A DNA stretch of 64,000 bases from Acidimicrobiales bacterium (GTDB taxonomy: Bacteria; Actinomycetota; Acidimicrobiia; Acidimicrobiales; JAVJTC01), in NCBI GenBank assembly GCA_040219085.1, contig JAVJTC010000029.1, positions 62,001-126,000 of the forward strand, given 5' to 3'. Below the pieces are notes generated by a model. That model worked only from the letters and a program-made list of their open reading frames with translations. It made no database searches and was not told the DNA's origin. Shown piece by piece: positions 57,946 through 64,000 of this stretch (its first letter is position 1; each line of letters begins with the position of its first letter). Both the position numbers and the translations under genes were made by a program.

Positions 57946-58086
57946 ATGGAGCCGACCGAAACCGTCGAGGCCAACACCGTCGAGACCGAAACGACGACCG
58001 ACGAGACGGTCGTGGCCGCCGACGAGCTCGCCACTGACGTCCTGGTCGAGGAGATCTCCATCGACGGGATGTGCGGGGTCTACTAG
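57946..58086 (+). CDS. mftA: Mycofactocin precursor peptide MftA
   Basis: A 46-residue precursor ending in VEEISIDGMCGVY; the C-terminal Val-Tyr pair is decarboxylated and crosslinked to give the cofactor's AHDP core. The leader is Thr/Glu/Val-rich and acidic, and the peptide is longer than the ~31-residue mycobacterial MftA. The ATG at 57946 is chosen by its GAGGGG ribosome site; upstream in-frame codons are not convincing. Confidence 0.95.
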   Translation: MEPTETVEANTVETETTTDETVVAADELATDVLVEEISIDGMCGVY

Positions 58087-58096
58087 GCCAGCGCCC

Positions 58097-58399
58097 ATGT
58101 CCGCGCCGACCGACACGTTCGATCCGACCCGGCCGCACCGGCTCAGCCCCGAGGTGGCGTTGCGGCCCGAGGCGTTCGGCGCGCTGGCGTACCACTACGG
58201 CAACCGGCGCCTCGTCTTCTTGAAGTCGCAGGGACTCGTGGACCTCGTGCGCTCTCTCGAGACCCACCCGTCGCCGGCCGCCGCGATCGACCAGACCGTG
58301 GACCCCGCGTCCGATCCCGAATCCGCCGAGCGGGAGCGTCGCTCGCTCACCGCCGCACTGTCGTCTCTCGCCGCCGCCGAGGTCATCTGTGAACTCTGA
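58097..58399 (+). CDS. mftB: Mycofactocin RRE chaperone MftB
   Basis: A 100-residue PqqD-like peptide chaperone (LSPEVALRPEAFGALAYHYGNRRLVFLKSQGLVDLVRSL), typical of MftB. It binds MftA and delivers it to MftC. It begins 10 nt after mftA and overlaps mftC by 11 nt (58389-58399). Confidence 0.93.
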   Translation: MSAPTDTFDPTRPHRLSPEVALRPEAFGALAYHYGNRRLVFLKSQGLVDLVRSLETHPSPAAAIDQTVDPASDPESAERERRSLTAALSSLAAAEVICEL

Positions 58400-59537
58400 G
58401 AACCGCTCTGGAAAGCCGCCGCTCGTCGAGACCCTCAAGGAGGGCCTCGACGCCCCCATCTGTCTCACCTGGGAACTGACCTACGCATGCAATCTCGCGT
58501 GCGTGCACTGCCTGTCGTCGTCGGGGCGACGGGACCCGAACGAGTTGTCGACCGCCGAGGCGCTGCGCGTCGTCGACGAGTTCGCCGCCATGGACGTCTT
58601 CTACGTCAACATCGGCGGCGGTGAGCCCCTCGTCCGCCGTGACTTCTGGACCATCCTGGACCACGCCGTGGAGCGCAAGGTCGGCGTGAAGTTCTCCACG
58701 AACGGGACGAGGCTCGGCGCGCCCGAGGCCCGCCGCCTGGCGGGCACCGACTACGTCGACGTCCAGATCAGCCTCGACGGCGTCGACGCCGCCACAAACG
58801 ACGCGCTGCGCGGCGAGGGCACCTGGGTGGCCGCCCGCGACGCCATGGCGGCGCTGACCGAGGCCGGCTTCGAGGGGTTCAAGATCTCCGTCGTCACCAC
58901 CCGCCACAACGCCGACCAGATGGACGACCTCCTCGCGATCGCCGACGAGCACGGCGCCCAGCTACGCGTCACCCGGCTGCGCCCGTCGGGTCGAGGCGCC
59001 GACGTCTACCTCGACCTGCGCCCCACCCAGGACCAGCAACGCCGGCTCTACACCTGGCTCCTCGATCATCCCCAGGTCCTCACCGGCGACTCCTTCTTCC
59101 ATCTCTCGGCTCTGGGTGAGTCGCTCCCCGGGCTCAACCTCTGCGGCGCCGGGCGCGTCGTCTGCCTCATCGACCCCGTCGGCGACGTCTACGCGTGCCC
59201 CTTCGTCATCCACGACGAGTTCCTCGCCGGCAACGTCCGCGACCCCGGCGGATTCACCCGCGTGTGGCGTGAGTCGGAGCTGTTCACCGAACTGCGAGAG
59301 CCCGGCTCGGCCGGCGCATGCGCGAGCTGCGGCTCCTACGACGCCTGCCAGGGCGGGTGCATGGCCGCCAAGTTCTTCACCGGCATCCCCCTCGACGGAC
59401 CCGACCCCGACTGCGTGTTCGGACACGGCGACGAAGCCATCGCCGGGATCGACGCAACCGCCACACCGCGACCGTCCCAGGACCACAGCCGCCCCGGCGC
59501 ACTCGTCCCCGTCGCACTCTCCCGAAAGCCGGGCTGA
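58389..59537 (+). CDS. mftC: Mycofactocin radical SAM maturase MftC
   Basis: A 382-residue radical SAM/SPASM enzyme. GTG start at 58389 within the end of mftB. YACNLACVHC carries the CxxxCxxC cluster ligands; the SPASM region has Cys in NLCGAGRVVC, DVYACPF, GACASCGSYDACQGGC and DGPDPDC. MftC oxidatively decarboxylates the C-terminal Tyr of MftA and then forms the C-C crosslink to Val. Confidence 0.95.
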   Translation: MNSENRSGKPPLVETLKEGLDAPICLTWELTYACNLACVHCLSSSGRRDPNELSTAEALRVVDEFAAMDVFYVNIGGGEPLVRRDFWTILDHAVERKVGVKFSTNGTRLGAPEARRLAGTDYVDVQISLDGVDAATNDALRGEGTWVAARDAMAALTEAGFEGFKISVVTTRHNADQMDDLLAIADEHGAQLRVTRLRPSGRGADVYLDLRPTQDQQRRLYTWLLDHPQVLTGDSFFHLSALGESLPGLNLCGAGRVVCLIDPVGDVYACPFVIHDEFLAGNVRDPGGFTRVWRESELFTELREPGSAGACASCGSYDACQGGCMAAKFFTGIPLDGPDPDCVFGHGDEAIAGIDATATPRPSQDHSRPGALVPVALSRKPG

Positions 59538-59544
59538 GCCGCAG

Positions 59545-60267
59545 TTGGACCTCGCCCGGCTCTCGTGGCCCGAAGCCGCCCGGTACGCCGGGGCGGTGGC
59601 GGTCGTCCCGCTCGGTTCGCTCGAACAACACGGTCCACATCTCCCACTCGACACCGACGCCACGATCGCAACGGCCGTCGCAGCACGGGCGACACGCAAC
59701 GCGAACGCCACCGGCACGCCGGCGGTCCTGTTGCCGACGCTCCCCTACGGCGCCTCGGGTGAACATGCCGGATTCGCCGGCACCGTCTCCATCGGCACGG
59801 ACGCGCTGACCGCAGTCCTGGTGGAACTCGGCCGGTCGCTGGCGGGGCCCTGCTCGGCGGTCGTGTTCGCATCCGGACACGGTGGGAACGCCGACGCTCT
59901 CGCGGGAGCCGCATCGCTCCTCGCTGCCGAAGGCCGTTCCGTGATGACCTGGGCACCCGCGGTTCCGGGCGGCGACGCTCATGCCGGGCGCACGGAGACG
60001 TCGGTCATGTTGGCGCTCGAGCCGGGCCTCGTCCACCACTACGGAGACGTCGTCGGTGAGGAGCGTCCTCTCACCGAGCTGATCGGCGAGCTCCGCCGGG
60101 CCGGAGTGAGGTCCGTCTCCGCGAGCGGCGTCCTCGGTGACCCCTCCGGGGCCACCGCGGCCGAGGGTCGTGACATCCTCGAAGGGCTCGTAGCGGACCT
60201 CACCGCCGTGATCGTCGCAGCTGCTGGACCCGCTCCGGGAGGCGGCCACGGGCACGGGGATGGTTGA
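59545..60267 (+). CDS. mftE: Mycofactocin creatininase-family peptidase MftE
   Basis: A 240-residue creatininase-fold amidohydrolase: PLGSLEQHGPHLPLDTDA (metal ligands Glu, His and Asp), FASGHGGNADAL and GRTETSVMLALEPGLV. MftE cuts the modified peptide to release AHDP. No ATG/GTG fits in frame after the mftC stop, so TTG 59545 is used. It follows mftC by 7 nt with no mftD between, unlike the mycobacterial operon. Confidence 0.9.
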   Translation: MDLARLSWPEAARYAGAVAVVPLGSLEQHGPHLPLDTDATIATAVAARATRNANATGTPAVLLPTLPYGASGEHAGFAGTVSIGTDALTAVLVELGRSLAGPCSAVVFASGHGGNADALAGAASLLAAEGRSVMTWAPAVPGGDAHAGRTETSVMLALEPGLVHHYGDVVGEERPLTELIGELRRAGVRSVSASGVLGDPSGATAAEGRDILEGLVADLTAVIVAAAGPAPGGGHGHGDG

Positions 60268-61415
60268 CTGAGCCCGTGAAGACACGAGCTGCGGTGGTCT
60301 GGGAAGAGGGTCAGAACTGGGACGTCGTCGAGATAGAACTCGACGACCCCCATCCCGGTGAGGTGCTGATCCGGATGCGCTACGCCGGGCTGTGCCACTC
60401 CGACGAGCACCTGCGGGTGGGCGACCTGTCGATGCCAACAGAGTGGGGTCTGCCCCCGTTCCTGCCGGCCATCGGCGGTCACGAGGGTGCCGGCGTCGTC
60501 GAGGCCGTGGGCGAGGGGGTGACCAGCCTCGCCGTCGGCGATCACGTCGCGATGTCGTTCGTGCCGGCGTGTGGTCGGTGCCCGTCGTGTTCCACCGGCC
60601 ATCAGAATCTCTGTGACCTGGCAGCGGAGCTGTTCGCCGGGGACGGGATGATCGCCGACCACACGTGGCGCCACCACCACGGCGACCGGGACCTGAACCT
60701 GATGTGCCAGCTCGGGACGTTCTCGGAGATGATCGTGGCGAACGAGTCCTCCGTCGTGAAGGTGGAACCCCACCACGACCTCGCGCGGGTCGCTCTCGTG
60801 AGCTGCGGTGTCGCCACCGGTTGGGGCTCCGCGGTCAACACCGGCGAGGTCGCGCCCGGTGACACCGTCGTCGTCGTCGGCGTCGGTGGGGTCGGCATCA
60901 ACGCCGTCCAGGGCGCCCGCCACGCGGGGGCGGTGACCATCGTCGCGGTGGATCCGGTGGAGATGAAGCGGGAGGCGGCCCTGTCACTGGGCGCCACGCA
61001 CGCCGTCGCGTCGATCCCGGAGGCGGGCGGTCCCGTCAGCGAGGCCACACGGGGAGCGAACGCCGACGTCGTCATCCTCTCCCCCGGCAACGTCTCCGGC
61101 GAGATGATCGCCCCGGCGATGGCGCTGCTCGGAAAACGCGGCCGCCTCGTCGTGACGGGCCTAGCGCCGCTCGTCCAGAACGAAGCACAGCTCGGGCTGC
61201 TGGATCTCACGCTGTTCGAGAAGCAGATCCGCGGCACCGTGTTCGGCTCGTGCAACCCACGAGTGGACATCCCCCGGCTGCTGCGTCTCGCCGAGCAGGG
61301 CGCCATCGAACTCGACTCGCTCGTCTCGAAGACATACCCACTCGACGCCATCAACGAGGGGTACGCCGACCTGCTCGCTGGCCGCATCGTCCGCGGTCTC
61401 GTCGAGTTCGCCTGA
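60264..61415 (+). CDS. NDMA-dependent (mycofactocin-associated) alcohol dehydrogenase
   Basis: A 383-residue zinc MDR enzyme: catalytic-site LCHSDEHL and GHEGAGVVEA, structural zinc CGRCPSCSTGHQNLC, Rossmann GVGGVGINAVQGARHAGA. It matches the group with tightly bound NAD(H), assayed with N,N-dimethyl-4-nitrosoaniline, that hands electrons to mycofactocin. TTG 60264 overlaps mftE (TTGA); GTG 60276 is the alternative. Its position directly behind mftE supports this role. Confidence 0.87.
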   Translation: MTEPVKTRAAVVWEEGQNWDVVEIELDDPHPGEVLIRMRYAGLCHSDEHLRVGDLSMPTEWGLPPFLPAIGGHEGAGVVEAVGEGVTSLAVGDHVAMSFVPACGRCPSCSTGHQNLCDLAAELFAGDGMIADHTWRHHHGDRDLNLMCQLGTFSEMIVANESSVVKVEPHHDLARVALVSCGVATGWGSAVNTGEVAPGDTVVVVGVGGVGINAVQGARHAGAVTIVAVDPVEMKREAALSLGATHAVASIPEAGGPVSEATRGANADVVILSPGNVSGEMIAPAMALLGKRGRLVVTGLAPLVQNEAQLGLLDLTLFEKQIRGTVFGSCNPRVDIPRLLRLAEQGAIELDSLVSKTYPLDAINEGYADLLAGRIVRGLVEFA

Positions 61416-61416
61416 C

Positions 61417-62169
61417 ATGGCCATCTCACTGGACGGTGCGGTGGCCGTCGTCACCGGTGGCGCGGGCGGCATCGGCTCGGCGATCTGTCGCCGCCTCGCC
61501 GGGGAGGGAGCGACCGTCGTCGCCACGTACCGCGCGTCGTCGGGGCCGGCCGCGCAGCTCATCGCGGATCTGGGCGGAGCGCCGCATCTCGCCGTGCAGG
61601 CGTCGGTGACCGATCCCGACGCCCTCGAGGAACTGGCACGCCTGGTGGAGGCGACCTTCGGTCGGCTGGACGTGATCGTCAACAACGCCGGCATCACAAG
61701 TCCGGTCGCCCACGACGACCTCGCAGGCCTCGACGACGACCTGATCGACTCGATCTTCGCCACCAACTGGCGCGGCGCGTTCGCCACGGTGCGGGCGCTA
61801 CGCCCGCTGCTCCAGCGCGACGGGGGCGGCACGGTGGTCAACATCTCCTCGGTCGCCGCCGTGACGGGCATGGGCTCCAACGTCGCCTACTGCGCGTCCA
61901 AGGCGGCGATGGACTCGATGACGCGCTCGCTCGGTCGGGCCCTGGCCCCTGACATCCGGGTCATCTCGGTCTCGCCTGGTTTCGTCCTCGGCGACTACGC
62001 CGCGACGATGCCCGAGGGACTACTCGACGCCCAGACGGAGGCCACCCCGTTGAAGAAGCTCGCCACCGCCGACGACGTGGCCGACGCCGTTCTCGCCGCC
62101 TGTACGGCCCTCACCCACACGACCGGCGCGATCATCGCCGTCGACGGCGGAAGGCCCCTCGGCCCATGA
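61417..62169 (+). CDS. SDR family oxidoreductase in the mycofactocin operon
   Basis: A 250-residue classical SDR with TGGAGGIG, NNAG, Ser in ISSVAAV and YCASK. Asn-free beta-2 end (ATYRASSG) suggests NADP. One nt separates it from the dehydrogenase stop; its own stop overlaps the next SDR by ATGA (62166-62169). It lacks the long insertion of mycofactocin-coupled SDRs, so it may use free cofactor. Confidence 0.85.
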   Translation: MAISLDGAVAVVTGGAGGIGSAICRRLAGEGATVVATYRASSGPAAQLIADLGGAPHLAVQASVTDPDALEELARLVEATFGRLDVIVNNAGITSPVAHDDLAGLDDDLIDSIFATNWRGAFATVRALRPLLQRDGGGTVVNISSVAAVTGMGSNVAYCASKAAMDSMTRSLGRALAPDIRVISVSPGFVLGDYAATMPEGLLDAQTEATPLKKLATADDVADAVLAACTALTHTTGAIIAVDGGRPLGP

Positions 62170-62972
62170 ACGACACCGCGGCCCCGGCGCCCGTCGCGCT
62201 CCTGACCGGGGCCGCACGCGGGATCGGCGCGGCCACGGCCCGGCGCCTGGCCGCCGACGGCTGGAACCTCGTCCTCGTCGACCGGTGCGCGGATGACCCT
62301 GCGCTGCGCTACGCGCTCGCCACCGAGGAGGACCTCCGGGCCACCGCGGCCGCCGCGGGAGGCTCAGACCGGACAGCCACTCTCGTCGGTGATGTGCGCG
62401 ACCGCGACGCAATGGCCGCCGCCGTCGAGTTGGCGCGGGCACGCTTCGGCGGTCTCGACGCCGCGGTCGGCTTCGCAGGCGTGATCGAGGGCGGCGTGCC
62501 GCTGTGGCAGATGCCCGACGACCAGTGGGACGCCGTCGTCGACGTCAGCCTGACGGGCACACGCAACCTCGCCGCAGCTGCGATCCCCGCCATGTTGGAG
62601 AGACCCGAGCCACGCCGCGGCCGCTTCGTCGGCATCGCCTCGGCGGCCGCGCTCGGTGGGTACGAGGGCATCACGGCGTACAGCGCTGCGAAGGCCGGGA
62701 TCATCGCGCTCATCAAGGGACTCGCCGCGGACCTGGGCGACACCGGCATCACAGCCAACGCCGTCTGCCCGGGCTCGACGGACACCGACATCCTCGTCGC
62801 GAGCGCGGCGCTGTACGGGATCGTCGACGTGGCCGCGTTCGCGACGAACCACACGGACAAGCGGATCCTTCGTCCCGAGGAGCTCGCCGCGGCGATCGCG
62901 TGGGTGCTGTCGGCGGACGCATCGGCGGTGACGGGCGCGACCATCCCGGTCGACGGCGGAATGAGCGTCTGA
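62166..62972 (+). CDS. Mycofactocin-coupled SDR oxidoreductase
   Basis: A 268-residue SDR with TGAARGIG, catalytic IASAAALG and YSAAK. After beta-2 it has an inserted loop, VDRCADDPALRYALATEEDLRATAAAAGG, of the kind that in carveol-dehydrogenase-like SDRs shields a non-exchangeable NAD and is linked with mycofactocin dependence. Overlap with the upstream gene and location within the mft operon agree. Confidence 0.85.
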   Translation: MNDTAAPAPVALLTGAARGIGAATARRLAADGWNLVLVDRCADDPALRYALATEEDLRATAAAAGGSDRTATLVGDVRDRDAMAAAVELARARFGGLDAAVGFAGVIEGGVPLWQMPDDQWDAVVDVSLTGTRNLAAAAIPAMLERPEPRRGRFVGIASAAALGGYEGITAYSAAKAGIIALIKGLAADLGDTGITANAVCPGSTDTDILVASAALYGIVDVAAFATNHTDKRILRPEELAAAIAWVLSADASAVTGATIPVDGGMSV

Positions 62973-63066
62973 GTTCACGCCCGATGTCGGCAACCCGCTT
63001 CGGACGACCCCCCGCGCGTGTGGCAGAATCGGCGCCGCACGTCACCGACACAGGGGGATTCCCGAC

Positions 63067-63909
63067 ATGGCGATCGAGCTCCGCGGACTCGAAGGCAAGA
63101 AGGTTCTGATCACCGGCGGCTGGAAGGGACAGGGTTTCAACCACGCCAAGGCCTTCGCCGAGGGCGGCTGCGACGTCGCCCTGCTCGACATCGACCACGA
63201 CATCGACGACATCTACTCGCTCGCCACCCCCGACATGGGGGCGTCCGCGGTCGCGGCCATCGAGGAGCGGGGCCAGCGGGCAGTCGCCATCGAGTGCGAC
63301 ATCCGCCATGAGGACGAGGTGAAGGCCGCCGTCGACAAGGCGCTCGAGTTCTTCGACGGCGAGATCAACGTCATCGTGAACAACGCCGGGATCGCAGCGC
63401 TCGACGTCATCCACAAGATGCGTCCGTCGACGATGAACGCCATCATCGACACCAACCTCAAGGGCGCCTTCCACGTCACCAAGTACGCCGCCGACAACAT
63501 GATCGGGCGCCGCGAGGGCAAGATCATCAACATCGGATCCGGCGTCGTCGGCTCGGGTCACTCGCTGCTCAGCCACTACGTGGCGTCGAAGTGGGGCATC
63601 TGTGGCGCCACCACCGCATGGGCCACCGAGATGGCTGAGTTCAACATCAACGTCAACGCCATCCTCCCAGCCACCATCAAGCCGGGCGAGGGCCAGGGCT
63701 CGGGCATGGTCCAGGGCCTCTCCAAGGAGATGGACATGACGCCCGAGGCGGCGTTCGAGGAGTTCTCAGCCGCCGGTCAGATGGTCGGTTCGAAGTGGCG
63801 CTGTGAGATGCACAACATCACCGACATGGTCGTGTTCCTGGCATCGGACAACGCCGACATGATCACAGGCGCCATCATCCCCGTGGACTGTGGGATGACC
63901 GCGCTGTAG
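63067..63909 (+). CDS. SDR with mycofactocin-type insertion
   Basis: A 280-residue SDR with a slightly altered glycine loop (TGGWKGQGFNHA), NNAG, Ser in IGSGVVGS and YVASK. The DIDHDIDDIYSLATPDMGASAVAAIEERG loop after beta-2 matches the insertion of mycofactocin-coupled SDRs (xxLATxxD). A 94-nt gap with CAGAAT (63024-63029) and an AGGGGGA ribosome site suggests its own promoter. Terminator follows at 63934. Confidence 0.84.
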   Translation: MAIELRGLEGKKVLITGGWKGQGFNHAKAFAEGGCDVALLDIDHDIDDIYSLATPDMGASAVAAIEERGQRAVAIECDIRHEDEVKAAVDKALEFFDGEINVIVNNAGIAALDVIHKMRPSTMNAIIDTNLKGAFHVTKYAADNMIGRREGKIINIGSGVVGSGHSLLSHYVASKWGICGATTAWATEMAEFNINVNAILPATIKPGEGQGSGMVQGLSKEMDMTPEAAFEEFSAAGQMVGSKWRCEMHNITDMVVFLASDNADMITGAIIPVDCGMTAL

Positions 63910-63933
63910 CTCTCGCACTGCTGGAAGCGACGG

Positions 63934-63959
63934 ACGCCGCGCCCTGAGGGGTGCGGCGT
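63934..63959 (+). terminator. Hairpin terminator after the last SDR
   Basis: ACGCCGCGCCC (63934-63944), loop TGAG, GGGTGCGGCGT (63949-63959): 11 bp with one G-U pair, followed by a short T-containing run (TCGTCGTTTTC). Good candidate for ending the mft/SDR transcripts. Confidence 0.7.
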
Positions 63960-64000
63960 TCGTCGTTTTCGGGCCCCGTCGTTCAGGTGCCGCGGCGGGC

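Noticed and set aside
1-64000. tRNA, rRNA, IS element or CRISPR array
   Set aside because: I saw no cloverleaf with TTCGA-type arm in intergenic space, no rRNA-like stretch, no transposase and no short spaced direct repeats. A dedicated tRNAscan or Rfam search could overturn this.

Overview
This is a high-GC window packed with genes. It fits Actinomycetota, probably an Acidimicrobiia-type environmental lineage; this is inferred from gene content, not from a marker gene. The clues are a mycofactocin locus, a coenzyme F420 gene (CofC/FbiD-like) with two LLM-type flavin oxidoreductases, the actinobacterial dnaE2/imuA'/imuB mutasome with GAAC-N4-GTTC SOS boxes, an LAXTG-type sorting signal, many ATGA/GTGA overlaps and many leaderless-looking starts (TANNNT, about 6 nt, then ATG or GTG). 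I saw no rRNA, tRNA, IS element or CRISPR array.

Layout. 0-7.4 kb: the end of an amidohydrolase, a condensation-fold acyltransferase and a large wall-anchored vWA/DUF11-repeat surface protein. 7.4-16.2 kb: a catabolic block (acyl-CoA ligase, acyl-CoA dehydrogenase, NTF2-like proteins, SDRs, LLM oxidoreductase, P450, thioesterase) in which two divergent promoters share a 16-bp motif. 16.2-20.6 kb: modABC molybdate transport, a PadR regulator and an F420/LLM enzyme. 20.6-25.3 kb: SOS polymerase dnaE2 between two toxin-antitoxin pairs. 25.3-29.7 kb: membrane proteins and a FadH/OYE oxidoreductase. 29.7-36.3 kb: imuB and imuA', separated by a RiPP-like cassette. 36.3-49 kb: housekeeping and membrane genes (Nfu-like, rnhB, rpiB, gpsA, cofC, PIG-L deacetylase, ABC exporter, BrkB, SpoU methylase, hemolysin III). 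49-55.7 kb: a PAS-GGDEF-EAL protein, a TrmH-family methylase, ferredoxin, SDR and amidohydrolase. 55.7-64 kb: mycofactocin genes mftF divergent from mftA-mftB-mftC-mftE, followed by an NDMA-type alcohol dehydrogenase and three SDRs, ending at a hairpin terminator.

Most notable system. At 31412-34274 a 44-residue peptide gene has a lasso-type leader (YxxP motif, LTQ end). It faces genes for an HPr-kinase-like protein, a PqqD-like leader-binding protein (B1) and a B2-type cysteine peptidase. Downstream of it, across a strong hairpin, lies a HEXXH-motif protein. There is no lasso cyclase, and the predicted ten-residue core cannot form a canonical lasso ring. I infer a lasso-derived RiPP pathway that makes a different, probably phosphorylated and possibly hydroxylated, short peptide. 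The cassette sits between imuA' and imuB, which are commonly neighbours and which here carry near-identical SOS promoters.

The mycofactocin locus is also atypical: mftD is absent from its usual place between mftC and mftE, while the cofactor's client dehydrogenases follow directly in the operon.
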